From positions 1 to 55,409 of the forward strand of contig DATGXI010000029.1 of assembly GCA_035299065.1 (NCBI GenBank): DNA of 55,409 bases, in the 5' to 3' direction. The stretch's first letter is position 1, and every line of letters starts with the position of its first letter. The notes beneath the pieces are model-generated. The model did not search any database and had not been told where the DNA came from. It worked only from the letters and a program-made list of their open reading frames with translations. The stretch comes from DASPJQ01 sp035299065. GTDB lineage: Bacteria > Bacteroidota > Bacteroidia > Flavobacteriales_D > UBA2798. Positions 18,761 through 28,134 of the stretch are shown one piece after another. A program made the translations under genes and the position numbers.

Positions 18761-20621
18761 TGAAATATATTTGCCAGCTATGCTGAAAGTTTAACATTGT
18801 CCAAACGGTGCTTGCCGAATCACCCGGGCTTGATGAATAAAGTTTTTTAAGCAATACCGCCACCTTTTCGGCATTAAAAATTCCCTGCTCCTTTATAAAT
18901 TTATCACCCAACATTTCATTTACGGTTGTTTTTAAAGGGCCGTTCAGCCATTGTTGCAAGGGCACTTCAAACCCGTGTTTTGGCTTATTTATTATTGCAG
19001 GTGGCAACAAATCCTTAAAGGTGGTTTTAAGCAAGTGTTTTTTGTTCCCGTTTTTAATTTTCAATTCGCCTGGCAAGGTAAATGCATATTCAATAAGCTC
19101 GTGATCTAAAAAGGGACTTCTTATTTCCATACTGTTGTACATGCTTGCCGTGTCAACTTTGTATAACATGTCGCCCGGCAAAACAAGTTTTAAATCATAA
19201 TAAAGGTATTTATTGAACCCCGGTACGTTTACCGAATTACGCAAGTTATCCTTAAATGCATTGTCTCCCACATTCAACAATTCACCAGCCTGCATAACGT
19301 TAAAACCGGCAAGAAACCAATAACGCTCAAAATCGTTTCGTTTGAGTGAGTTGTACATTTTTTCAAGCTGACGGAATTTATTTGCCAAGGGGCTATTGCG
19401 CGATTTAGGCAATAAGCGATGTACTCCCCCGCCTGCCCTTACCAAAGCATTTGCCATGTTTTTTTTACCGGCCCTGTATAAAGCATAGTGCTTATTGTAC
19501 CCGGCAAAAACCTCATCGGCACCATCGCCCGATAAAATCACCTTAAACTGGCCTTTTATTTTTTTGCATAAACTATACAAGGCAATGCGTGACGAATCAC
19601 CAAAAGGCTCATCGGTTAACGTGAATAAATCATGAACGCTTTCCAACATTTCATTTTCCGACAATTTAATCACATTGTGTTTAATGCCAAACTGCTTTGC
19701 CGCAAACACAGCATCGGCCGATTCGTCAATGAATTTATTTTCGGTAAACCCAAGTGAAAATGTTTCATATCCCGGATTGATTTTTTTTGCCAGGGCACTA
19801 ACAATTGTGGAGTCAATTCCACCGCTTAAAAATCCCGCAACAGGTACATCAGAAATCATTCTGCGACTAACTGCGGCTTCAACCAATAACCTGGTTTTTT
19901 TTTCTATTTCACGCTCATCTGAATTTTCAATTTCAAATTCCTGTGGAAGTTCATACCATTTTTGAAGTTCTGCACTTGTTTTTGAAATAATTAAACACTC
20001 ACCCGGGTTCATTTTTTTAACCCCCTCAATGATTGTATGCGGAGAAGGAATGTACGACAGGTGAAGCAATAACCTGAGGGAAGCATGATCCAGTTTTTTT
20101 TGGGGAACAAATGCTGCAACCGCTTTTAGTTCGCTTCCAAAAACCAGTGATTTGTTTTCCTGGTCAAGTGCGTAAAACAGGGGTTTTTCGCCAAACCTGT
20201 CGCGTGCAACCAATAATTGGTGTTTCTCAAAATCGTAAAAAGCAAATGCAAAAAAACCATTGAGTTTATGTAGCGCCTTAACACCTTGCTGAATAAGCAT
20301 TTTTAGCAAAACTTCGGTATCAGAATTGGTCAAAAACTGTTCACCATTTAAGGCGAGCTGGTTTTTAAGTTCGCGGTAATTAAAAATTTCGCCATTAAAA
20401 ACAAGGGCAAACCTGCGATCGGCAGAAAAAAAAGGTTGATTGGCGTTGGCCGATACGTCAATAATGGAAAGACGGTTGTGACCAAGTGCAATGCCCTTTT
20501 CAAACATCATTCCACAATGATCAGGCCCCCTATAAGCCATGCTTTTAAGCGAATGTTCAAACATAGCACGGTTGATTTCTTTGGAAGAATCGCCAAAATA
20601 CACTCCGTTAATTCCGCACAT
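18753..20621 (-). CDS. asnB: Asparagine synthase (glutamine-hydrolysing), polysaccharide-cluster type
   Basis: 622 residues. Met-Cys2-Gly at the start gives the class II glutaminase nucleophile (MCGINGVYFGD), followed by RLSIIDVS and NGEIFNYREL. The C-terminal synthetase domain has the PP-loop LSGGIDSTIVSAL and ILSGDGADEVFAGYN. The protein converts aspartate plus glutamine to asparagine, or amidates another carboxyl group. Paralogues of this length are common in surface-polysaccharide clusters, where they are thought to amidate sugars, and its 8-bp overlap with a glycosyltransferase supports that. Plain asparagine synthesis remains possible. Confidence 0.9.
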   Translation of the reverse strand: MCGINGVYFGDSSKEINRAMFEHSLKSMAYRGPDHCGMMFEKGIALGHNRLSIIDVSANANQPFFSADRRFALVFNGEIFNYRELKNQLALNGEQFLTNSDTEVLLKMLIQQGVKALHKLNGFFAFAFYDFEKHQLLVARDRFGEKPLFYALDQENKSLVFGSELKAVAAFVPQKKLDHASLRLLLHLSYIPSPHTIIEGVKKMNPGECLIISKTSAELQKWYELPQEFEIENSDEREIEKKTRLLVEAAVSRRMISDVPVAGFLSGGIDSTIVSALAKKINPGYETFSLGFTENKFIDESADAVFAAKQFGIKHNVIKLSENEMLESVHDLFTLTDEPFGDSSRIALYSLCKKIKGQFKVILSGDGADEVFAGYNKHYALYRAGKKNMANALVRAGGGVHRLLPKSRNSPLANKFRQLEKMYNSLKRNDFERYWFLAGFNVMQAGELLNVGDNAFKDNLRNSVNVPGFNKYLYYDLKLVLPGDMLYKVDTASMYNSMEIRSPFLDHELIEYAFTLPGELKIKNGNKKHLLKTTFKDLLPPAIINKPKHGFEVPLQQWLNGPLKTTVNEMLGDKFIKEQGIFNAEKVAVLLKKLYSSSPGDSASTVWTMLNFQHSWQIYFNA

Positions 20622-20626
20622 ATGTT

Positions 20627-20634
20627 TATTTTTG
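20627..20634 (+). promoter_or_regulatory. Candidate -7 promoter element of the PBP4-type gene
   Basis: TATTTTTG matches TAnnTTTG exactly, 34 bp before the TTG start at 20669, in the divergent spacer with the asnB-type gene. No good -33 element is visible. Confidence 0.4.
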
Positions 20635-20668
20635 GCTAAAATAACCTATTTACCCTTATTTACGGCAT

Positions 20669-22204
20669 TTGAAAAAAATTCTACTCATATCAGCTCTGTT
20701 CATTTCTCATACAGGTATTTCACAAATAAAACCCACAAAGCCTGTTAAGCCCGTAAAACCTGCCACCACCAAACCAGCGGTTGACACAACCAAAAACTCA
20801 CTTGAAAAATTTATTGAAACATTTGTTGAAGACCCTGATCTGAAAAACGCCTCGTTTACATTTATGGCAAAAGATGTAAAAACATCAGCTGTAATTGCCG
20901 AATATAATTCAGATATGAGTCTTATGCCCGCTTCAACCATGAAAGTAGTAACCACTGCGGCTGCCATGGAAATACTTGGAGGCGGACACAAATTCAAAAC
21001 TATACTTCAATACACCGGTTACATTGACACATCATGTATATTGCATGGCGATATTTACATAAAAGGCGGTGGTGACCCCACACTTGGTTCACGTTTTTTC
21101 AAAGATCACTATTATGAACCTGATTTTTTAAATGAATGGGCCATGCAGGTAAGGCTTGCAGGTATTGATTCCATTACTGGCCGCATTATTGGTGACGATG
21201 ACATATTTGGTGTTGACCCAACGCCCTCAACATGGATTTATGGTGATCTTGGTACGTATTATGGCGCTCCTCCGAACGGGCTGACCATTTTTGACAATTG
21301 TGTTTATTATGAATTTGAGTCGGGCCCAAACAGTGGTGACAGCACAAGCATTACCTGTATAGAACCTTATGTACCCGGTTTAGAAATTGTAAATACTGTA
21401 AAAAGCGCGGCTGTTTATGATGACAATTCTTATTTTATTGGCCCACCCTATCAATTCAACCGTTACGTAAAAGGCACTATTCCGCGCAATCAAAAAGCGT
21501 ATGACGAAGTAAGGGGAAGTATTCCTGATCCAGCGTTGCAGGCTGCATTTGAATTTGAAATGGCATTGCACAATATTGGTATAGCTGTTAACAGCGGTTA
21601 TACCACAACCCGCAAATTAAGGCTTGATAAACGGTTTGAAAAAACTGAGCGAACCGACTTTTACACGCAATACAGTCCAAGCACATCCAGCATTATTTAT
21701 TGGATAAACATGAACAGCGTTAACCTGTTTGCCGAACATTTGTGTATTCAAATAGGCCTTTCAAAATATGGTGCCGCCAGTACACAAACCGGTTGCAGCG
21801 CCATTACTGAATTCTGGAAAAAACGCGGCATTGATACCGAAGGACTTTATATGTTTGATGGATGCGGTTTATCAAGACACAACGCCATTAGCGCCCATCA
21901 CCTTACTGACATTATGGTATACATGGCTAAAAGTAAAAATGCCAGTGGTTTTGAAAATACATTACCCGTGGCGGGCAAGTCTGGCACGCTTAGCAACGTG
22001 GGCAAAAAAACCATTATTGCGGGTAACGTGCATGCTAAAAGCGGAACCATGCAACGCGTAAAAAGCTACAGCGGATATGTGAAAACCAAATCGGGGCGAA
22101 AGCTGGCTTTTACCATGATCGTGAACAATTTCAATTGCCCGGTAAAAAAAATGGTTGATAAATTTGAAAAGCTTATGATTGCCATGGCGTCTTATGCCGA
22201 ATAA
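20669..22204 (+). CDS. dacB: PBP4-type D-alanyl-D-alanine carboxypeptidase/endopeptidase
   Basis: 511 residues from a TTG start, chosen because a signal peptide (MKKILLISALFISHTGIS) begins exactly there and no ATG precedes it. A Lys-Pro-rich linker follows. The penicillin-binding motifs are complete: S89-T-M-K92, S350-V-N352 and K457-S-G-T460, with the family sequence LPVAGKSGTLSN just before the last. It removes terminal D-Ala or cuts DD-crosslinks in the periplasm. The class C large insert between the first two motifs is present. It is divergent from the asnB-type gene and 38 bp upstream of a membrane-protein gene. Confidence 0.95.
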   Translation: MKKILLISALFISHTGISQIKPTKPVKPVKPATTKPAVDTTKNSLEKFIETFVEDPDLKNASFTFMAKDVKTSAVIAEYNSDMSLMPASTMKVVTTAAAMEILGGGHKFKTILQYTGYIDTSCILHGDIYIKGGGDPTLGSRFFKDHYYEPDFLNEWAMQVRLAGIDSITGRIIGDDDIFGVDPTPSTWIYGDLGTYYGAPPNGLTIFDNCVYYEFESGPNSGDSTSITCIEPYVPGLEIVNTVKSAAVYDDNSYFIGPPYQFNRYVKGTIPRNQKAYDEVRGSIPDPALQAAFEFEMALHNIGIAVNSGYTTTRKLRLDKRFEKTERTDFYTQYSPSTSSIIYWINMNSVNLFAEHLCIQIGLSKYGAASTQTGCSAITEFWKKRGIDTEGLYMFDGCGLSRHNAISAHHLTDIMVYMAKSKNASGFENTLPVAGKSGTLSNVGKKTIIAGNVHAKSGTMQRVKSYSGYVKTKSGRKLAFTMIVNNFNCPVKKMVDKFEKLMIAMASYAE

Positions 22205-22242
22205 ATGCTATATTAGCTCAACCATTAACGTTTATTTATCTT

Positions 22243-23028
22243 ATGAGCGACCAACTTGATTCATCACTTGACATGCGGCAGCGCCCAAAGCTTTTGCCCC
22301 TGCAGCCAAAATTTACATTTGCCTTTATTTCCATTATTTGCACCGTGGTATTTACCATCATTTTTCTTTGGCTTTATTATTCGCTGCTTTCCTCACTACC
22401 TTTTAAACGGTTTGGGGTGATTGACAGTTCACGTGAGGCACAAAGGGAGTTTGCACTGGCGGCTTCACAATACGTGGTTTGGGTTGGGTTAACCGGTTTT
22501 TTACAATTTGCAGCTTTTGTATGTGGTGCGGTATCCATAAGCATGTTTTATTACAGGGCTTATTCGAATTTGTATACCTGCGAAATAAAAGGCCTCACAT
22601 TTAGCCCTGGCATGGCGGTTGGTTGGTTTTATATTCCGCTGGTTAACCTTGTAATGCCATTAATTGTCAGCAATCAGCTTTGGAAAGCCTCGCGCCTGGT
22701 AAAAAACGGCAACTACGATGGCACCTGGCAAAACGAACGTACCAACCCTAAAATAATATTTTGGTATATATCATTTGCGGCATTTATACTATGGTATTTC
22801 TATTGCATTTCGCGTATCATGTCGGCTGCCATGGTTATGTCAACTGAATACGGACCTGACGCTTTTATGAACCGAGAATTGATGGCATTTAATGCCATGA
22901 TTAGCTTCTTTAAGCTTGTGTTTATTGGGTTCGGCATCTCAATAACCTTACAAGGACTTTTTATGATCCTGTTCACAAAAGAAATTACCGAAGCACAAGA
23001 CCAAGCCACCGCCCAGGCAGGTATATAA
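22243..23028 (+). CDS. DUF4328-like membrane protein
   Basis: 261 residues with four to five hydrophobic segments (about 25-50, 85-105, 120-145, 175-195 and 215-245). The pattern FSPGMAVGWFYIPLVNLVMP followed by a conserved Trp (LWKAS) resembles the DUF4328 family. The function is unknown. It follows the carboxypeptidase gene by 38 bp on the same strand; whether they are linked in function is unclear. The C-terminal tail is soluble (EITEAQDQATAQAGI). Confidence 0.7.
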   Translation: MSDQLDSSLDMRQRPKLLPLQPKFTFAFISIICTVVFTIIFLWLYYSLLSSLPFKRFGVIDSSREAQREFALAASQYVVWVGLTGFLQFAAFVCGAVSISMFYYRAYSNLYTCEIKGLTFSPGMAVGWFYIPLVNLVMPLIVSNQLWKASRLVKNGNYDGTWQNERTNPKIIFWYISFAAFILWYFYCISRIMSAAMVMSTEYGPDAFMNRELMAFNAMISFFKLVFIGFGISITLQGLFMILFTKEITEAQDQATAQAGI

Positions 23029-23216
23029 AACCTAAGCAAATGGCTTTTTATACAAATCTTCCTTTAATAACAAGGGGTTTGGCCTGTATTATATGTTGTT
23101 TACCTTTTTTAAGATAATAACATTTCAACTGTTTATATGTTTTAAAAAAAAAGAATTCCAAAGCTCACAGTTTGAGAAAAATCCTATATTAGCAACACAC
23201 ATTGCCTCATTTTTAT

Positions 23217-23615
23217 ATGGAAACACTTGATCATAACGAGACTAACAGCAACAACCAGGTTCCTGAGCGTGCTGTTCGCAACCTTCAGCAATCATCCGTT
23301 TGGATCATCATTGTATCCGCTGTAGGTATGTTCTCGGGCCTGTATTTCCTTTATATAGCCACAATGGCAATGGGAAATCGCTACGCTTCGTCACAAGGAA
23401 CAATACTCATGATTATGTCACTGGTATTTATTACCATGCATGTATTGGGGCTGGTTTATGGAATTGCTCTATCAAAGTTAAAGGTGTACAACGCCAATGA
23501 TTTTGATGCTGCCTCAAGCAAACAAATGACCTACTGGGTGTTTTGCGGCATTGTTTACATCATATGGTTCCTGTTAATGCTTATGACCTTAAGCAGTGGC
23601 GGAATGCGTTTTTAA
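23217..23615 (+). CDS. Small membrane protein of unknown function
   Basis: 132 residues from the ATG at 23217; an upstream in-frame TTG at 23202 is less likely. After a polar N-terminus (METLDHNETNSNNQVPERA) there are three hydrophobic segments (about 33-57, 70-92 and 108-130). I do not recognise the family. It lies between a DUF4328-like gene and two paralogous four-helix genes, all on the plus strand, forming a small cluster of uncharacterised membrane proteins. Confidence 0.6.
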   Translation: METLDHNETNSNNQVPERAVRNLQQSSVWIIIVSAVGMFSGLYFLYIATMAMGNRYASSQGTILMIMSLVFITMHVLGLVYGIALSKLKVYNANDFDAASSKQMTYWVFCGIVYIIWFLLMLMTLSSGGMRF

Positions 23616-23657
23616 AAAAGCAACTTAATTTACAAACCAAATATAAAACAAACAAAC

Positions 23658-24005
23658 ATGAAAACAAATCAATTACTTGGTGTTGCTGGTGGCCTTATGC
23701 TTGCTATCGGAACATTTTTACCTATGATCAGCTTTATGGGTATTGGCGTATCATTGTGGTCAATTCCTGGCCAGGCCGTTGTTGGCGGTTTATTTATTGC
23801 CCTTGGTCTTGCAGGAGCTTTTACAGCCTTCAAAGGCGGAAAAACAATGAGCATTGTTGCACTTGTATGTGGTGCTGCAGGTTTTGGACTTTTAATGGTT
23901 AAAACCCAAGGTGCTTTCGGAATGTTCGGCATCGGTGCATGGTTAATGCTACTTGGTGGCGTTCTTCTTATTGCTGGTGGAGCAATGGGTATGAAAGGTA
24001 ACTAA
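23658..24005 (+). CDS. Small four-helix membrane protein, paralogue A
   Basis: 115 residues, glycine-rich and almost entirely hydrophobic, with four predicted helices. It shares its layout and the motif KTQGAFGMFGIGAWLMLLGG with the protein at 24090 (KTGGAFALFGIGAWFMPLGG), so the two are tandem paralogues. No catalytic residues are seen. It ends at an intrinsic terminator, so the second paralogue is probably transcribed separately or by read-through. Confidence 0.65.
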   Translation: MKTNQLLGVAGGLMLAIGTFLPMISFMGIGVSLWSIPGQAVVGGLFIALGLAGAFTAFKGGKTMSIVALVCGAAGFGLLMVKTQGAFGMFGIGAWLMLLGGVLLIAGGAMGMKGN

Positions 24006-24022
24006 TACTTACTACTCAATAT

Positions 24023-24056
24023 AAAAAAGCCCTGTTTCGTGCAGGGCTTTTTTTTT
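24023..24056 (+). terminator. Intrinsic terminator between the two paralogues
   Basis: Perfect stem GCCCTG / CAGGGC, extended by A/T pairs, with loop TTTCGTG and a run of nine T. It stands 18 bp after the stop at 24005. Confidence 0.9.
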
Positions 24057-24089
24057 GTAATCACCATTGCCATTTAAAATTTATCACAA

Positions 24090-24455
24090 ATGAAACAATC
24101 AACCTTAATTGGTTTTGGAGGAGGTGCTGTTTTGATTACTTCAACCCTTTTACCATTTGTAAATTATTACGGGGTTAATTATAACCTGTGGAATTACCCA
24201 GTGCCCCAAACTACATCAGCTTTACTTTTTGTATTGTTGGCAGCTATTGGTTCATTTGCCGTATACCGTGGAGGCAAATTGTTTGGAATGCTTGCTATTG
24301 GTTGTGGTGTATGTGCAATTGCAATCACGGTATTAAAAACCGGTGGAGCCTTTGCCTTGTTTGGCATTGGTGCCTGGTTTATGCCCCTTGGAGGAGGTTT
24401 GCTAATACTGGGTGCTGCAGGCAATATTTTTCTACGAAATAACCCTCAACAGTAA
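24090..24455 (+). CDS. Small four-helix membrane protein, paralogue B
   Basis: 121 residues, four hydrophobic helices. It aligns over its full length with the 115-residue protein just upstream; best-conserved are the end of helix 2 (RGGK versus KGGK) and the GAFALFGIGAWFMPLGG stretch. Their separation by a terminator suggests independent expression after duplication. Function unknown. Confidence 0.65.
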   Translation: MKQSTLIGFGGGAVLITSTLLPFVNYYGVNYNLWNYPVPQTTSALLFVLLAAIGSFAVYRGGKLFGMLAIGCGVCAIAITVLKTGGAFALFGIGAWFMPLGGGLLILGAAGNIFLRNNPQQ

Positions 24456-24485
24456 ATAAAAAAATCCCTTATTGCTAAGGGATTC
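24456..24485 (-). terminator. Intrinsic terminator of lpdA
   Basis: Stem AATCCCTTA / TAAGGGATT (9 bp, 4-base loop). On the minus strand it is followed by seven T, so it serves lpdA, whose stop is ~43 bp upstream. The plus side lacks a T-run. Confidence 0.8.
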
Positions 24486-24498
24486 TCGAACACATCAT

Positions 24499-24519
24499 CT
24501 TGTGTCTTATGTCTTGTGT
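24499..24519. repeat. Three 7-bp units between convergent genes
   Basis: CTTGTGT, CTTATGT, CTTGTGT in tandem, in the spacer between the paralogue B gene and lpdA. Noncoding. Confidence 0.5.
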
Positions 24520-24527
24520 CTCTAAGT

Positions 24528-25916
24528 CTATAAATGTATCACCTCACCATAAGCTGCTGCTGCGGCTTCCATTATGGCTTCGCTCATGGTTGGGTGCGGA
24601 TGCACTGTTCTTATAATCTCATGGCCGGTTGTTTCGAGTTTACGAAGAGCAACAGTTTCGGCAATCATTTCGGTAACATTGGCACCAATCATGTGCGCGC
24701 CTAAGAGTTCACCGTATTTCGCGTCAAAAATAAGTTTGATAAACCCGTCTTTTGCACCTGCTGCACTTGCTTTACCGCTTGCGCTGAATGGGAATTTACC
24801 TACTTTGATTTCGTATCCTTTTTCTTTTGCTGCTTTTTCGGTATAACCAACTGAAGCTACTTCGGGGCTGCAGTATGTACAACCCGGGATGTTGTTGTAA
24901 TTTAACGCTTCAGGGTGGTGGCCTGCAATTTTTTCCACGCAAATAATTCCTTCGGCACTGGCTACGTGTGCAAGCGCTGCAGTTGGAATACAATCACCAA
25001 TTGCATAATACCCCGGAATATTGGTCTGGTACCACTCATTCACAATGATTTTTCCTTTATCGGTTACAATGCCTACCTGCTCCAATCCAATGTTTTCAAT
25101 ATTGGCCACTACACCAACCGCACTCAATACAACATCACATTCCAGGGTTTGTTCACCGGTTTTTGTTTTCACTTTTACTTTGCAGCCATTGCCTTTTGTG
25201 TCAACTGACTCAACTGAAGCATCGGTCATAATATCAATACCCGCTTTTTTAAACGATTTTTCAAGTGCTTTTGACACCTCTTCATCTTCAAGTGGAACAA
25301 TGTTTGGCAGGTACTCAACTACGGTAACTTTTGTACCTATTGCGGCATAAAAATAAGCAAACTCAACGCCAATGGCACCGCTGCCTACAATCACCATTGA
25401 TTTTGGTTGTGAAGGAAGTGTCATGGCCTCACGGTAACCAATTATTTTTTTACCATCCTGAGGTATATTTGGAAGAACGCGTGAACGTCCACCTGTTGCA
25501 ATAACAATATGCGCTGCTGAATATTCGGCTACTTTGCCATCCTTACCCGTCACATCAATTTTTTTACCCGGCTTAACTTTTGCGGTTCCTGCAATCACAT
25601 CAATTTTATTTTTTTTCATAAGGAACTGTATGCCTTTACTCATGCCGTTGGCCACCTCGCGGCTGCGTTTCACCATTCCGCCAAAGTCGGCTTTGGCATC
25701 TTTTACGCTAATGCCGTAATCGGCAGCGTGGCTTATATATTCAAATACATTGGCGCTTTTCAAAAGGGCTTTAGTTGGTATACATCCCCAGTTAAGGCAT
25801 ATTCCACCTAATTCATCACGTTCAACTACAGCTGTTTTCAAGCCCAGTTGCGAAGCCCTTATGGCTGTTACATACCCACCGGGGCCACTTCCTATAACAA
25901 TAACATCGTAATTCAT
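24528..25916 (-). CDS. lpdA: Dihydrolipoyl dehydrogenase (E3)
   Basis: 462 residues. The FAD-binding GSGPGGYVTA is at the start, the redox pair is Cys40 and Cys45 in GGICLNWGCIPTKA, the NAD domain contains IVGSGAIGVEFAYFYA, and the C-terminal dimer interface has HPHPTMSEAIMEA with the catalytic His and Glu. It reoxidises the lipoamide of pyruvate, 2-oxoglutarate, branched-chain or glycine-cleavage complexes. No E1 or E2 gene is nearby, so it is probably the shared E3 of the cell. Full length and monocistronic, with its own terminator. Confidence 0.96.
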   Translation of the reverse strand: MNYDVIVIGSGPGGYVTAIRASQLGLKTAVVERDELGGICLNWGCIPTKALLKSANVFEYISHAADYGISVKDAKADFGGMVKRSREVANGMSKGIQFLMKKNKIDVIAGTAKVKPGKKIDVTGKDGKVAEYSAAHIVIATGGRSRVLPNIPQDGKKIIGYREAMTLPSQPKSMVIVGSGAIGVEFAYFYAAIGTKVTVVEYLPNIVPLEDEEVSKALEKSFKKAGIDIMTDASVESVDTKGNGCKVKVKTKTGEQTLECDVVLSAVGVVANIENIGLEQVGIVTDKGKIIVNEWYQTNIPGYYAIGDCIPTAALAHVASAEGIICVEKIAGHHPEALNYNNIPGCTYCSPEVASVGYTEKAAKEKGYEIKVGKFPFSASGKASAAGAKDGFIKLIFDAKYGELLGAHMIGANVTEMIAETVALRKLETTGHEIIRTVHPHPTMSEAIMEAAAAAYGEVIHL

Positions 25917-25979
25917 AAAAATTTGTTTATTGGGGTGAAATTAATGTTATTTTTAGACTGGTAATCAGAATTAAAAAAA

Positions 25980-26636
25980 ATGAGAAAAAATTTATTTATC
26001 GCCTTGGTTTGCCTTGCCCCCTTATTGGCACAAAGTCAATCAAATGTGCCCGGAAGGTTTAGTTTAAGCACTGGTTTTGATGTTGGGGTCCACGGAGTTG
26101 TAAGTGAATTAACTTACCAGGGAACTTTATCAGACCAGGACACTACGGGTGCCGGAACAAAACAGTTCACCTTTAATGCTCACTATGGCATAGCCAAATG
26201 GTTTAGTGCAGGTTTGGGTTTCAAAAACGGCTATTACCTCGAATCGGTTGAAGAAAACAAATCAAAACAAAACAAGATTGGGCAATTCTATGTTGATACA
26301 CGTTTTTATTTTCTGAATAAAGACAAAATTAACCTGTATGCAGGATTTTCACTTGGCGCAACAAAACTTGATGTGCACAGGGAAACAAACTATGGCCTGT
26401 TTATTATAACCGAAGACTACCAATTGTCATCAGGTTATTCAAGGTTCCAGTTTGGTTTAAACTGGTGGATTGGTAATAAAGTAGGTTTTTGGATGAACAT
26501 GGAAGGCAATAAACACAATTTCAAACTGAATTCTTTTTCATTGAATGGTGATGCACAAAACCTGGACGACTGGGATTTTACCATGAGAACTGCAGGTTTT
26601 CAAACCTCCTTTGGTGTTTGTATTAAATTTAAATAA
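25980..26636 (+). CDS. Outer-membrane-barrel-like secreted protein
   Basis: 218 residues. A signal peptide (NLFIALVCLAPLLAQSQS) leads to a region of alternating polar and apolar residues with aromatic girdle positions, ending in GVCIKFK. It looks like an 8- to 10-strand outer-membrane beta-barrel; no specific family is recognised. It is 12 bp upstream of another envelope gene and divergent from lpdA by 63 bp. Confidence 0.65.
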   Translation: MRKNLFIALVCLAPLLAQSQSNVPGRFSLSTGFDVGVHGVVSELTYQGTLSDQDTTGAGTKQFTFNAHYGIAKWFSAGLGFKNGYYLESVEENKSKQNKIGQFYVDTRFYFLNKDKINLYAGFSLGATKLDVHRETNYGLFIITEDYQLSSGYSRFQFGLNWWIGNKVGFWMNMEGNKHNFKLNSFSLNGDAQNLDDWDFTMRTAGFQTSFGVCIKFK

Positions 26637-26648
26637 TATTATTGGGGC

Positions 26649-27572
26649 ATGAAACTTATTTTTGCCTCGGTTTTTATTTTTTTTGTTTGCGGGTTTGCCA
26701 ATGCGCAACAGGGTTTGCAAATTGATACCACCAAATTTAATTCCACTACGCTTTTCATAGTTGTAAAAAACGATGGCACTGAATTCATTGGCACTATCCT
26801 TAAAATGGATGCGCGTGAAATCCTTATGAATTCAACCAGCCTGGGCATGGTTTATATTCCCAAACACGATGTGCGCACCATTAAGGAAATTAAACCCGGA
26901 GAATTTAAAAACGGGGTGTATTTTTCGGAAGAGGTTTTTGCCACGCGTTACTTTATTACCACTAATGGTCTACCCATTCAAAAAAATGAAAATTATGTAC
27001 AGTGGAATTTGTTTGGCCCCGATTTCCAGTTTGGCGTTACCAAAAACCTTGGTGTAGGTATACTCACCAGCTGGGTTGGTATTCCCATAATTGCCAACGC
27101 AAAATATTCAATTCCGCTTTCTGACAAGCTACATCTTGGTGTGGGGGCTTTGGTGGGAACAGGATCGTGGGCATTTGTAAAAGCTGGTATTGCTTTGCCT
27201 TTTGCCTCCCTGACATTTGGAACGCGCAGGTCAAACATCAACATTGCTTATGGATACGGTCAAATATGGAATGAAAAAGGAACCGGTTCAGGCCGCTCAC
27301 TCATTTCTATTGCAGCGTTGAAAAAAATTACGCAAAAAATAAGCCTGGTGTTTGATTCGTTTATTGTACCACCGGGAACTGATTATTTTGTTTCAACCAC
27401 CAATGGCGGTGTTATTTCAAACCACCGTCCCGGACTTTCTTTGATTTGCCCCGGCTTCAGGTGGCATACTGGTGTTAACAGGGCTATGCAATTTGGGTTT
27501 ATGGGAATTGTTTTTGATAAAAAAAGTATACCCGTACCGTTGCCTATGATCCAATGGTTTCGCAAATTCTAA
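26649..27572 (+). CDS. Secreted protein: SH3/Sm-like N-terminal domain plus barrel-like region
   Basis: 307 residues. Signal peptide about 1-19 (FFVCGFANAQQ). Residues 30-85 form a five-strand small-barrel pattern (VVKNDGTEFIGTILKMDARE, then YIPKHDVRTIKEI) like an Sm or SH3-type fold. The remainder is glycine-rich with alternating strands and resembles an outer-membrane barrel (FQFGVTKNLGVGILTSWVG). Related proteins with this layout occur in Bacteroidota, but none that I know has a function. It sits between the 218-residue barrel gene and a membrane-protein gene, with gaps of 12 and 10 bp. Confidence 0.6.
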   Translation: MKLIFASVFIFFVCGFANAQQGLQIDTTKFNSTTLFIVVKNDGTEFIGTILKMDAREILMNSTSLGMVYIPKHDVRTIKEIKPGEFKNGVYFSEEVFATRYFITTNGLPIQKNENYVQWNLFGPDFQFGVTKNLGVGILTSWVGIPIIANAKYSIPLSDKLHLGVGALVGTGSWAFVKAGIALPFASLTFGTRRSNINIAYGYGQIWNEKGTGSGRSLISIAALKKITQKISLVFDSFIVPPGTDYFVSTTNGGVISNHRPGLSLICPGFRWHTGVNRAMQFGFMGIVFDKKSIPVPLPMIQWFRKF

Positions 27573-27582
27573 ACGCAATCAC

Positions 27583-28050
27583 ATGAAAAGCCTTCAGCGC
27601 GAACATTCCATTTTCATTCTGCTTGGCGGATTTTTACTGGCAGTGATCAATCTTGCCGTAATGATGATCATGATACGTTGGGAACTTGTAAGCAACATAT
27701 ACATTTTTTATGTTATTAGTTACGCCATTGAATTTGGGCTATTTTGTCTGGCGCTTTATTTTTACCGCCTTTGGATCCATAAAGTAGTATGGTTCAGCCA
27801 GGGTTTTTTACTGCTCATATTACTTACCGGTTTCAAAATATTACTGGCCAGCCTGTTTGTTTATGGCCTTTTTATGTATATGGACATACTTTCAGGATCG
27901 GCCGTGAATAACCTTATAGGCGTTGCCGGCATTTTTATGCGTGGCTTTATCATTGAATTGCCTCTTATTGCCCTTGCTGCCAAACTAATGGAAACCGATA
28001 TTTTTGACAAACCTGAGTCCAGGAACGAAAAAATACTTGACGACCTTTAA
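27583..28050 (+). CDS. Small membrane protein of unknown function
   Basis: 155 residues with four hydrophobic helices (about 10-32, 38-60, 68-92 and 105-138) and a charged C-terminus (DIFDKPESRNEKILDDL). Not recognised. It begins 10 bp after the envelope gene and ends 84 bp before the ABC transporter, so it probably closes the three-gene unit at 25980-28050. Confidence 0.6.
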   Translation: MKSLQREHSIFILLGGFLLAVINLAVMMIMIRWELVSNIYIFYVISYAIEFGLFCLALYFYRLWIHKVVWFSQGFLLLILLTGFKILLASLFVYGLFMYMDILSGSAVNNLIGVAGIFMRGFIIELPLIALAAKLMETDIFDKPESRNEKILDDL

Positions 28051-28134
28051 GCCGCCAGTTCAGTTAACCGACCTTTTATACTTTTTTAATTTTCACCTTT
28101 ACACATTTCGCTATATTTAGGCCATAAATTGGTT

